The notes beneath the pieces are model-generated. The model was not told the origin of the DNA and ran no database searches. It was given only the letters and a program-made list of their open reading frames with translations. From assembly GCF_023856365.1 (NCBI RefSeq), contig NC_064541.1, positions 21,285,214 to 21,349,213 on the forward strand: a DNA stretch of 64,000 nt. Direction: 5' to 3'. Source of the stretch: Brienomyrus brachyistius (Eukaryota; Chordata; Actinopteri; Osteoglossiformes; Mormyridae). Positions 12,480 through 23,292 of this stretch are shown here, piece after piece; position 1 is the stretch's first letter, and every line of letters starts with the position of its first letter. The position numbers and the translations under genes were made by a program.

Positions 12480-12750
12480 TGCCATCTCTCCGTTAGCCAG
12501 ATAGACACTAACATAGCCTGCAGCCACAAGTGCCACCATTTGCCTTTGGTCGCCAAATTATTCTTCTGCCAATAGATAATTTATTCCAATTGCCCCAGAG
12601 AATGTTTAGCGTTACTGTTGACTGGTTATTCAGCTCGAGCGTCAAACGGAGCCTAATTAGAACAACCATTTGGTCCTGTTTCCTCCCCCATCACCGCCAG
12701 CATCTCAGCTTCTCGCACCGCATCCCACACCATCGCTGACATTTACCCTC
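12480..12750. promoter_or_regulatory. Candidate conserved noncoding block upstream of exon 2's 3' side
   Basis: This is a non-repetitive, mixed-composition block in intron 2 with homeodomain-like cores (CCTAATTAGA and AATTATTC) and no coding signal. It has the look of vertebrate conserved noncoding DNA, but conservation was not tested. Confidence 0.25.
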
Positions 12751-13113
12751 AGACATACTCCACCCAACAATCGGCATACCTGACCTAATCCTAAAAGCTT
12801 CTTTTTCCCCCCAAAGGGCAGCGTATTGACTGGTAACATAGAACAATAAAGCGCTTTACATGAGGTTACCCACGAGGCTACTTGTTTTTACGACACACAA
12901 AACCTTCGGCATCTATCCGCAGATCGCAGGCGTGTCATAACGGATTCAAATCGAAGCTTTTGTAACTGGACACATTTCTCTGTAATTTATGGAGAGCAAA
13001 CTCACTGGAATGGTAATGTGAGGCCCAGCTATTCATTATGCATTAGCAATGCTAAGAGGAGGCATTTTAAGCCTGACTGTTGAGACGTAACGCGCCCATT
13101 TCCCGATACTCAC

Positions 13114-13249
13114 CGCTGATGGTCTTGAGTCCCTCGTCTAGGTTTTCCCCTAGCTGCTTCTTCTGGGAGCTCTTGAACTCTTTCAGGGAGAGGTATAGTA
13201 CTTTGCGCACCACTCTCTCTTCTGACCATGGGATCCCATCATTGTCATC
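13114..13249 (-). CDS. jarid2: jarid2 coding exon 2 (residues 16-61, ubiquitin-interaction region)
   Basis: This 136-nt exon lies between a polypyrimidine-AG acceptor (AG at 13250-13251, complement) and a GTGAGT donor (13113-13108). It encodes [20 protein letters not shown] followed by [14 protein letters not shown]. The first half matches the most conserved N-terminal block of JARID2, which in mammals contains the helix that recognises H2A ubiquitinated at Lys119 and so links PRC1 to PRC2. The tail, [11 protein letters not shown], departs from the mammalian sequence as I remember it. The exon starts in phase 0 and ends in phase 1, with the first base of a Gly codon. Skipping it would break the frame. 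Identification rests on the translated sequence, correct splice sites and order relative to exons 1 and 3. Confidence 0.93.
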
Positions 13250-15751
13250 CTGTACGGGAAAGAAGATAAAGATGTGAATGGGTTTTGGGATTTGTAAAGT
13301 TTCAATCAAAAGGACCCGGATTTTACTTAAGCAATAAGTTCTTACTATGTTAATGTGAAACTGCTGGATGAGTCTTTCAATCAAGGAGACAAACCAGTCA
13401 AAGCACAAGAAGAACTGAACCAATTAGCCAAACACAGGGGTCTTTCAGTTTTAGAGTAAATTTGTAAAACCCGAAGTAGCTCAAAGTGTCCACTCTGACA
13501 TGGATTATCTGGTCACCCTAGTGTGAAATCACCTCTTCACCCTGCAGCAGCGTCAGGACAAACTGTATGTCTTCAAAAACTAGCACAGCCACGTACTTCT
13601 CCATATGCCTTTTTCTAAAATAACTCTCCTTATTGTGTAAACAAGTATGTCTCCCTATTGCCAGCCGTTCTGGGTTTTAACATTCGATGCATGCAACACC
13701 TCAGATATCTACAGAACAATACCAGCATGTCAATTTTGTGGAGCTTCTGGGCTTTTCATCCACTCCTACATTGTCAAAGTACCATTAGAAGCAGCCTGGC
13801 TTCACTAAGGAACGTTACTGGCGTGTCACTCCTGCAAGCCAGTGGAGCTCTTGTGTGTCTCATTCATTCCTACCTGGTATTTCACTGTATACTGAGGAGT
13901 TCTCTGCCTTCAGCTTAGTCTTTTTTCCTCTCAGCAGCTACCTGTTGCCATCAGCATTGATTAAAAAACACAAATCCTTCTCCACCATACCTCTACTTTC
14001 ACCATAAGGCCCTGCATGCTCCCGGGATCTTGATTACTTGACTGTCAGCCTTTTTTTTGTTGCAATATAGCATTTTACCTATTATAAAATACAATTACTG
14101 CTTAAAAATCTCCCTGCTTCCTGCATCTGCCACAGAATGAACCAGCCTAAAAAAACTACCATGATTTCCATTGAAGTAAAGAAGAGCCTCAGATCAATCT
14201 TTCATTACAGTGGCTAAGATGGCAATCCAGTTAACAACAGACAAGTTGTGATGTTGGCAACACATTTAACTTCTCGCACACCTTTGCAATACTGGCTCCC
14301 AGGGATTGACAATTTTTTTTAAACATTCACAACTTGTCTCAAAATTGGGTCACTGTTGACAACAGGAGGTGCTTCGGATTCCTTTCAAAATCCATCCCGG
14401 CAAACGTGTTCCTTTTGGCACCAAGCCGCACATATACTGTATCTGCACCATGGAACAAGAAGATCAGAGCAGATCCTTTGTTTCCTCATGCGTGATTCCA
14501 TATCATTGCATACAGAGATTAATCATAGAAATCCCTCACAAGAATAACTGTTATTTTAGTATGAATGCATGTGAGACAAAGCTTTGTATTAGATATTACC
14601 AAGAGCCAAACTAACTAAACTCCTATAATATGTCAGCCCAGATGTGAAGGTGAGGGACACCATCTGAAAAGCAAAATAACCCAAAACCAGTTCCTCAAAA
14701 TACCACCTCCATGGCAAAGGCAGAGAACTTTGTCAGCTTCCTGTTGCTTTCACACAATAAATATTTAGCTTTTTAAGATCAGCGGTGTGGTTCATTTTCC
14801 ATGACAGACGGCTTTGGCCTTGGAAAGCTGGCCAAGTTCAGGGTCCTGAAGAGCAATCAGCACTGCTGCTTTTTCCCGACGAGGCCAGCGGCTGAAAAGG
14901 CAGCCCTGACAGAGACAACAGAGGCACCTCTGCACTCGTCCTTCTCAGCTGGCCCACTCCAAAACCTGAGGTCACCAGACCATGAGAGGAATCCACTCTC
15001 CCTCCTCTGTGTAGTTGTTTTTTTATCCTAGCAATGATTTTTGATAAAAAAAACATTTTATATGATTTCTGTTACATTTGCCTGTGATGCCAGCTCAAAT
15101 GTGTGTAATATAAGTATGAAATGTTTCTGCTAAATCTATGATACCCGCTTTGGGGCATCTAGGTTGTGAATATTGCTGAATGTAATATAAATTGAAATGG
15201 AACTGAATGTACCAGACTACAGATCAGCAGTAGAAATCTCGGTCAGATGTTTCTCGTGGCGACTTAGCACCTGTCCACCCACACGTTAACGCAGAAGATT
15301 TTTACCCAGAATTCCATAGATATTTGGATGTTAAATATGGTGCTTTTTCTCTCCAAAGGACCTGGTTGCCTGCAAAAGTTCTTCATCATCACTAGATTGA
15401 AACGACTTAGTACTATTGATCAGCTTAACTTCAGTAAGCCCAATGCAGGTATACCTGCCATAGATCCATCTTTTTATTGCAAGCCAGCAGGCAACCATTA
15501 CAAGAAAGACCATTCAACTGGCCATTTATTTTTATCTTTTCCAGAAATACAGTGTAAATCTATTGGAAAATTGGGCTTGATAGAAGGATGAATGGATGGA
15601 TTTTCCAAAAATGTGATTTTCATCTGTAGAAAGTTGGGTTGAATGTCATTCTATCTAAAGAAATTAAAATGATTCTTGATGTCAGACGAGCAACATTTAT
15701 TCCAAACCTCTGAGATCCTTCCACCCCCCAAAACAAATAACTCTCCACTGA
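13250..15751. other. Intron 1, proximal to exon 2: no recognised feature
   Basis: I see no gene, exon or recognisable repeat here. The acceptor-side sequence next to exon 2 is pyrimidine-rich on the minus strand, as expected. Confidence 0.6.
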
Positions 15752-16016
15752 GGTAGATGGTGGCGCAGGAGATAATGCTGTTGTTGGGCAAACGGAGCGT
15801 TGCAGGTTCGAGCCCTGGTTCCTCTTGATCCCATCAAAGTGTCCTTGAGCAAGACACTGAACCCCAAATGACTCCCAGTGAGCAGGTTAGCACCTTGCAT
15901 GGTAGCCTTTGCCACTGCTGTATGAGTGGGTGAATGTGAGGCATGAAATGTAAAAGTGCTTTCAGTGCTCGTAGGAGTAGAAAAGTGCTTTATAAATGCA
16001 GTCCATTTACCATTTT
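15752..16016 (+). mobile_element. tRNA-derived fish SINE (complete-looking)
   Basis: The head carries a pol III A-box-like TGGCGCAGGAG and a B box GGTTCGAGCCC. A body follows with TGTCCTTGAGCAAGACACTG, GCAGGTTAGCACCTTGCATG and AAGTGCTTTATAAATGCAG, and the element ends CCATTTACCATTT. This order is that of a well-known teleost SINE family. Flanking duplications are not obvious. Confidence 0.8.
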
Positions 16017-17992
16017 ACTGATCACTTCCTCTGTCGAACCTTGATTTCACTCCACTGGAAGAAACTCGGCAACTCAACAGCAGCCATCTATCTATGCAGG
16101 AGGCCAGGCTCAGGAGAGGATCCGTACTATGGAAACTGCCAGATAATCCACCCGGGAGGCACGGTCTGCAGTGGAGCCCCACAAGACAGTCTACAAGAAA
16201 CAGAGCCACAAGAACCTCCTGCTAGCTGCACCGAGAGCAAAGGTGCACATCTACGTCTGCATCATCACATTCGACAAATGCCATTTTAAAGCAGAAGGTA
16301 AACAAAAACAAATAAAATTTCCTGCATGGTACAGGAACACAACGGCGTGATTTCCTATTTGTTTCCCGACAGAAAGTATCACCAATGATGAGCCAAATCA
16401 AATGTAACATAATGTATTTAATTATTCAGAACAGAATGAACCTTTAATGCTCTACAGGTACAAACCTGCATGTCAAAGGCTCAAGGAGGGTCAAAATCGC
16501 AGATTTAAAGTGTGATTGCTGCTCTGATTTCTGCACCGGTGACTAAGTAACGAAGCCCAGCGTTTGCCTCCCCCATGTCACCCCGCCTCTCCGGACCCCA
16601 CATGATCCCCCAGCAATACAGCTCGCCCCGCAGCCACAAAGGAAATTCTGCACAGCATAAGGATCACGGCTCTTTCATTCTAGGGGCTCCATGAACAATG
16701 TTTCCCCCGCAGGGTTTAGCAAACCACTGCTGCACCAAGCCAGCAGCACTGTGTGAAGAATTACCTGCGTCTGGCCCTGGAACAAATGCCAGGCATGGTA
16801 CGTATGCGCAGTGTAATTAAGAGCAATAACATGAATGACATTTTGCCTGCGTTCACCAGTATTCATGCAATTCGCCCCAAAATCTAAGAGTGAGTTAAGA
16901 GACTAAAACACTATGTCAAGCATTCAGGATCAAGAACCAGTGGGTTATACACAACAGGAACACAAACCACGTACACATCTTCACCCCTGCTTAACCTCTG
17001 ACCTCACAATTCCCCATGGCTTTGCCTTCTGCCCTCAAACTAAATCAGTACCCCTTACAGTAGAGTCACCTCTGTGGTGATTTATTTTGGCCACTCGTCC
17101 AAAGCTCCAATATGCCTCGAGGGAAGAGCAAAGATCATCTTCTAGGCAAAGATGTTGTCGAAACCGATCAATCCGGCTGCAAATAATTTTGCTGACTCGA
17201 AATGTGAGACTCCTTTAATTATTCAAAGACTTTTCGTGCAAAACATTTATATGTTGCTGTGGCTCCTGCAGTTTTGCTCTGTCAAACAAATACCAGCAAA
17301 TTAAAATAGTAAGTGATACAACTTCCTTTTTTTCTGGAGAAATATCTGGAGTGCGTGGAAAACATTACAGAATTTTCAGGTAGCTTAAAGGGATGTTTGT
17401 TGTGCAAATGAGCCTGAACTTGAGTAAAGAGGACGAAATGAAGCAGGGGTGACAGTGAGGCACCCCACTGCTCTGATGGTCCCAACTTTGCACTAACACT
17501 GGGCTGGTTTCTCCTTATATGTAAAAAAAGCCTTAAATGGACAAGAGGCCAAAGACACCCTGGCGTTCTCCATCAAGTGCTCATCCCTGGATCTTGGAAC
17601 GACCACACTCACAAAGTCTAGTTAATCCTTTCAAATGTACACTGTTACCACAAGCTGAAAATACTGAAAGCCCCCTGACTTTTACCGTGCGTAGCTCCCA
17701 CAACCAGCAAGAATCAATAGCGGAACTAATTTTGTTTTATATTATTTCAGGCAACACACTAAAATCAACGTGTTTCGGCAAACTTCTGCTTCAAACGTGA
17801 GGATAAAAGCAGGCAAATGCTCAGCATACTGCTGACAGATATTTTACAGGCTTTTTAAAAGTTTCACCTTTTTTATTCAAAATCACTTTATAACATTGAC
17901 TTTTCAAAGCGAAGGCTTTACATTTTATGAATTCCTCTTATGTAACTCATTATATCAGTTGTTTTGCTCTCATTTTGCTCCATGGATAAAAT
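16017..17992. other. Intron 1 stretch: no recognised feature
   Basis: The sequence is unique-looking and moderately AT-rich. The short open frames have no domain I recognise. Confidence 0.55.
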
Positions 17993-18092
17993 ATCCATCC
18001 ATCCATCTAACCACTCATCCAGGTCAGGGTTCCTATCCAGGCCTATCCCAGGGAGTACAGGGCACAAGGCGGGGGTACACCCTGGACAAGAT
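17993..18092 (-). mobile_element. SINE 3'-tail fragment
   Basis: (ATCC)n is followed by AACCACTCATCCAGGTCAGGG, CCTATCCCAGGGAGTACAGG and GTACACCCTGGACA. This is the reverse-oriented tail region shared by fish V-SINE/L2-type tails. The head is absent. Confidence 0.6.
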
Positions 18093-19194
18093 GTACAACG
18101 TAACATTTCCTTCCCATTTCTAGTGCAAAATGCACTTTAGCGCCCCACACAGGCTGAATGCTGCACCTGCTGGTTCTGAAGCCACCCACACATCTCTAGC
18201 CCGGGAGATGTAACACACACGGAAGTATTAGTCATATTACCAAGGCATGTGCCGGTATCCCTGTACTACTCCCTCGGGGCCTGCAGCATGTGAAGTTGCT
18301 TTAATTCATCCAGACCTTGTACCTTTCAATCCTATAAAATACCAGGATATAAATGACCATCAACCCCCCAGGTGCCCTTGAGCAAAAAATATGGGACACA
18401 TATGAGGGGTACTGATGTAGCTTATTTCTTTAAAAAAATCAGAGGGGCCTCTTTGTCCTTCTCAGTTAAAGCAACCGCAAAACGTTAAATCAGAGGATGG
18501 CCACGCACTAAACCCACTTCAGCCCTTTAATCATAACATGTTTAATTAAAAGCCCTGGATGCTGTACAGCATCTCACTGCCCTGACAGAGGTTGGCTTCT
18601 AACCGGAAAGCAGAATTCATCTATAATTGCTATCATTGATTTAAAAAAAAAATGGATATTAAAAAAACCACCCAGCATTTCCTGACCGTTGCTTGCTATG
18701 GCTGAGATTAACGCAACGTGGAAACCACACACTAACTAAGGCTGAGACTAAGGCTGTTCTGGATTTATTTTGCCACACTCTGGTGGAACATCAGCATGTA
18801 CTACATTTATGTCAGTGAGTATAAACACACTAGACAAGAGGGCACCGAGATAACATCCGGCACGGCTTAGGGGTAGTTAAGGCAGCCCTATGATACAATG
18901 CAAGGAATCAATTTGGGCTTCAACCACTATTACATTTCAAATAAAAGTAATCAGAGGCAAAATACACTTAATACTTCAACATTCTGTTTCTGATTGCCCA
19001 GATGCCTGTGTGAGAATGAGAGTGCGGTATAAAAACACACGTGCAGCCAAGTTTGTGTGTAGGTTAGTTTACATACATAGGTCACCCGACAATCTGACAG
19101 CAGTCCATCGTTAAATGGGGAAAAATATAAAGCTATTGCTAAGAAAACTTCCTGTTTGCCACAGATTTCTGTTTGAGTTTTTATTAGCCTTTAA

Positions 19195-19550
19195 GGTCAC
19201 ACTTAAAGCACTCATGTATAATGCATTATAGATTCCTTCATAATACATTATAATGCATTCATATAGCATTATAAACACAGCTATAACTATTTATAAAAAA
19301 GCACAACATTATAGCCATGCAAGAAGCTCTATGAAGCTCTCATCTATAATATACTATAGATACTATCATAATGTATTATAATGGCTTATACTGACCATAT
19401 ACAATATATAGAACATTCATAATGCATAATACTGTTATGCCTTTTTATGAATAGTTATAGCTTTGTCTATAATAGTTTATGAATGCATTATAACGAATTA
19501 TGAAGGTGTCTATAATGCATTATGATGACTGGTTTAAGTAAAGTGTTACC
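19195..19550. mobile_element. Palindromic fold-back MITE, copy 1
   Basis: The left arm starts GGTCACACTTAAAG and the right arm ends AAGTAAAGTGTTACC, which in reverse complement is GGTAACACTTTACTT. The arms pair over most of 356 bp and are built from repeated TATAATGCATTATA and ATTATAAACACAGCTATAACTATTTATAAA motifs. There is no coding capacity. Related copies lie at 24915-25327 and 38259-38370. Confidence 0.75.
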
Positions 19551-21684
19551 ACTTTTAATATTAGATGATTAATTTCACTGCTTCCATTTATTTATTTATT
19601 TGCATATGACGTGTTTAAGTAGTCATACTGCCCATCCCAAAAGTATATTTAAACATCTTTTGAGTATTAAGAACATCCCAGTAATTAAAAATGTGTCTGA
19701 AATACGCGTTCCTCAAACCAACAACGTGAGGGATCTTAGGGTGGCGAGAGCTCCAGCAGCTGCCTGGGTCGGGAGCGGAGCTTGGGGAGCAGAAGATGGC
19801 CCTGATGTCCACCTGGTCATCATCACAATGCGGCAAGCGAGGACAGGCAAACAAAAGCGCTGAGTGTGGAGGAGGAGGAGCGGCAGGAACTGGCCAGCGG
19901 CAGCCAGGAAGCGAAGAGCAATTCGCGGGCAATTACGGCGTCGGATGATTGACAGAAATTGCTTGATCTCTTACAGCCCCCCCTAATGGCCCCCTCCTCA
20001 GGAAACGGCTGGAATGTGGTGGGGAAGCGGAAACGAATGTCACCGCTGAGTGTGACAACCTGTGACTCCACAAAACTACAAGCACAAAATCCCGACCTGC
20101 AACTATGGAACTCGGGGAGATGCAATTCACAGTATTCACTTAATTTACACACCATAATTAAATGTTTTCTTTTTTTTACAACTTTCTGTTCTGAGCAATG
20201 ATTTTCAGTTCTGTTGAGAATTAAAGTACAAAATGTAAGCAGCATGGATATTCCCATTATATTTATATTCAAAATAGACAATGCCAATCTTTCATTAACT
20301 GTGCATGCATGTCTATATTATATTAGAGTATTTAAGCATCTTATTTTCTCTCTCTACCTACTGAAAACAGACGTTTAAATGAGGAATAAAAAAGCTTATG
20401 GGGGGGGGGGGAGTTGTATCTACTGTGACCTCCCCTAGGACAAGAACTGGGGAACCTTTTGTTTGGAAACCAGCTCTAGCTGCTGGTTCGATCTCAGAGC
20501 ATCTTACAGTTGTAAAAACAAAGTTAAATAATGGTCTCGGATGTCTAGCTGTGATGTAACATAAACAATTTGACTGAGTACGCCGTGTGCTTAAAGACAA
20601 GGCTCCACACCATCTGCTCGCAAGATTCATCCCTTTAAAAAGCTGAATAACAGGCGATTCAGTGTGAGGCCAATGCGTGGCTCACTGAGTGTGTACAAGC
20701 TGTTAAAAACCTGCAGAAAAGATGAGCAGAGCAAAATACATCATGGAGAGTCAAAGAATGTGACCTGGTCTAAGTAGTATCAGTGGAACCATGATTCCTG
20801 CAGCTGTCTCTGATTTGAAAAGGCATAAATATGCATGTAACGCATAATATAAACATTTTTCTCTAAAGTCAAAGAAAAAAAGGTAAATTGAGTAGCTGTG
20901 GAAATAAATACCACTAACTGGATATTCTTGAAGTATTCTCTTTGCCCCTCTTGGATTGTTTCCAGAACATTCACCAAAGCAGCCCTCAGTGCTTCTGACC
21001 TCCACCCATAAAGCAACCTTTTGTGTTGCCCCCCGAAGGCCTGTTTTGAGCACCGCCATGCACAGAATGCACCACTGACCCCCAACCCCTGAATTCTAGC
21101 TTTTCTGGAGGCTTATCTGACCTTATGCAGCCAGGGAAGGCAATGAAAACCAACTGCCAGATGTAGATGCTGACCTGCCGGAAAGGAAGGGGGGGGGGGA
21201 CTTAGTAAAGGGCCTCTGCCCCCTTAAAGCCCCACACTGGCAGTAGAGGGTCCCACTGCAGAAGCAGTATGAAGGGAGCAGTTGCTCTGGCTTGCTACCA
21301 TGGTAATGTGACCCGTGCGGTGCACCCTATGTCACTTAAGGCAGAACAGTCTTTTGTTCCGGCCCTGAATCGTCCCAGGAAGAGTGCAGCTGCAGCCAGC
21401 ATAAAAAAGAAGGATCTGTTTGCAGGGACAGGGATCGCAACTTAACTGAGATCTCCACACACAGGAAATGACTGCCCTTTGCCACCATGCTGCAGCAACT
21501 GCACGCTGCTCGCTCAGGGCGCTGCGAGACTAGTTCCTTAAATAGCCGACTGAATCATTGTCTGTGACGCAGTCGAAGGTCCTTTTCTGCGACTCATCCA
21601 GCGACCTAACAAAGTCTCCTGATGCCTAAATCCAACTATCCTTGGAGGAGTGGAGAAAGAGGCAGAGGGGAGACATAAAGACAG
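19551..21684. other. Intron 1 stretch with a GC- and CpG-richer core at about 19730-20110
   Basis: No repeat or exon is recognised. The core is richer in GC and CpG than its surroundings (GCGGGCAATTACGGCG near 19925) and has overlapping open frames on both strands without known domains. It could be a regulatory element, but no conservation test was possible. Confidence 0.3.

Positions 21685-21685
<1 letters not shown>

Positions 21686-21722
<37 letters not shown>
21686..21722. repeat. (GT)18 microsatellite
   Basis: An uninterrupted TG/GT tract, about 70 bp before the 47-bp minisatellite. Confidence 0.97.
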
Positions 21723-21725
<3 letters not shown>

Positions 21726-21790
21726 ATGGGAGCTGCATGTTCCTGTGGCTTTTCCCAAGGTTTTAATGAATTGGTGTGCCATAGTGTGCC

Positions 21791-22213
21791 CTGTGACGGA
21801 CTGGCATCCAGTCCACGGTGCACCCCAGCCTTGTGCCCTGTGACGGACTGGCATCCAGTCCACGGTGCACCCCAGCCTTGTGCCCTGTGACGGACTGGCA
21901 TCCAGTCCACGGTGCACCCCAGCCTTGTGCCCTGTGACGGACTGGCATCCAGTCCACGGTGCACCCCAGCCTTGTGCCCTGTGACGGACTGGCATCCAGT
22001 CCACGGTGCACCCCAGCCTTGTGCCCTGTGACTGACTGGCATCCAGTCCACGGTGCACCCCAGCCTTGTGCCCTGTGACTGACTGGCATCCAGTCCACGG
22101 TGCACCCCAGCCTTGTGCCCTGTGACTGACTGGCATCCAGTCCACGGTGCACCCCAGCCTTGTGCCCTGTGACTGACTGGCATCCAGTCCACGGTGCACC
22201 CCAGCCTTGTGCC
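21791..22213. repeat. 47-bp minisatellite, 9 units, derived from a SINE tail
   Basis: Nine head-to-tail 47-bp units start at 21791, 21838, 21885, 21932, 21979, 22026, 22073, 22120 and 22167. Units 1-5 read CTGTGACGGACTGGC and units 6-9 CTGTGACTGACTGGC; otherwise they look identical. The unit (GGCATCCAGTCCACGG, then TGCACCCCAGCCTTGTGCC) is a segment of the fish SINE tail, and the sequence that follows (22214-22290) is the rest of that tail. Because 47 is not a multiple of 3, one 47-residue peptide cycle appears in all frames on the minus strand, giving spurious ORFs of up to 204 codons. Confidence 0.97.
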
Positions 22214-22296
22214 CTGTGTTTCCTGGAATTGGCTTCAGGCCCACAAACATTGGGTTTTAAGATGTACTGTCTGAGACATATAAGGATTAATGGATG
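22214..22296 (+). mobile_element. SINE 3' tail remnant after the minisatellite
   Basis: TTTCCTGGAATTGGCTTCAGGCCC, then a diverged body, ends with AGGATTAATGGATGAAC. This corresponds to the 3' part of the fish SINE tail (…GGATAGGCTCC…GGATAAGCGG…ATGG) and is the likely source element of the preceding tandem array. Confidence 0.6.
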
Positions 22297-23024
22297 AACA
22301 TATACACAAACAAATTTTTTTATAATACCAAAAAATATCTTTATTTAGTATCTTCAAAATATATTCATGTATATATCTAATATGACACTTGGCATAAGCC
22401 CATTCTGAACAGTAGGAAGCTCAGTCCTCCTTATTTCCAGGAATTAATGACACCTAAGGAATCCAAGCAGAACTGATTGCCAAGAAAATCTAAAATCTCT
22501 GTCTCCTTCGGTCTAAAATTCTTGCTATGAATAGGCAGTTGAGGAAAATGTGCTCCGTCAGACCCTGCTCAACTTTAATTAAATAAAAAAGCGAGGGACC
22601 TTGATACCTCGCTTGAGAAATGTCTCGCTTCAGAGCAGTAAGCCACAGGCAACCGAGTGTCCCAGGAAGGACAGACGTATCTTAGCAGACTGTCTGAGAT
22701 GCTGCGATTCGGCAAATCTCCTTGCTAAGAATGTATGGAGGAGAAGGAGAGTATCAAGGCAAGACATAACACTGCCAAAGGACATATCAGCCATCCTAGA
22801 CACTACAGGGAAACAGGCTTCAGCTCTTGCTTGAACTCAAGTTGATGATACTGGAAATATGAATGTCAACTTAAAAAATCCAAAATCACTTCAGATAATT
22901 AGAGAACAAGGAAGCAGGGAGCTGCGTGATGACAAGAAGTTCCGGAACATTCATCAGCATATCACCCATTGATGCGCCATGTCATGACAGAATTATTATT
23001 GAAATACAGCCCCCGCCCCCCGAA

Positions 23025-23292
23025 TGTCATGCCCGGCTCGTCCGCTCCTCGTGTGTGCCACGCCCCCTGATTACCCACGTGTGCTTCCCTGATCGTCTCC
23101 AGCTTTGTCCGCTTACTTTGATTAGTCCCGTCCTATTTAAGCCCTGGTCTTACCTGTTCCCCTTGTCCGTCATTGTGGTTATGGTGTGGTTCCCGTATTA
23201 AAACCTTAGTTTGCCCAGATTCCAGCCTGTTTGCCTAGTCCTTGCACGCCTGCCCGCACGGACGCCTGTCTGCTCAACCCTCGATCGTGACA
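23025..23292 (+). mobile_element. Solo LTR (268 bp)
   Basis: The segment begins TGTCATGCCCGG and ends CGATCGTGACA, giving the 5'-TG…CA-3' ends and TGTCA/TGACA inverted termini of LTRs. It contains a TATA-like CCTATTTAAGCCC (about 23132) and a downstream ATTAAA signal, in the order expected for U3-R-U5. Flanking 5-mers CCGAA and CCAAA differ at one base and are probably a mutated target-site duplication. No internal retroviral or Gypsy genes lie beside it, so it arose by LTR-LTR recombination. The layout is that of a small fish Ty3/Gypsy-like LTR. Confidence 0.8.

Larger units (their letters stand above)
7145..13113 (-). other. jarid2: jarid2 intron 2 (5,969 bp)
   Basis: This intron lies between the GTGAGT donor of exon 2 and the AG acceptor of exon 3, and it is a phase 1 intron. 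It holds a 15-bp minisatellite (9595-10032) and a Harbinger-like element (10597-11804). In 7145-9590 I see no recognisable gene or repeat. Confidence 0.87.

Noticed and set aside
21791..22213. Possible CRISPR-like array
   Set aside because: The units are contiguous with no unique spacers, and the context is a vertebrate intron.
21636..22250. Minus-strand open frames of 204, 188 and 129 codons
   Set aside because: They are the same 47-residue cycle in three frames, produced by a 47-bp tandem repeat. They have no domain and lie in a SINE-derived minisatellite.
23025..23292. A full endogenous retrovirus or Gypsy element around the LTR
   Set aside because: No second LTR, primer-binding site, or gag/pol reading frames on either side.
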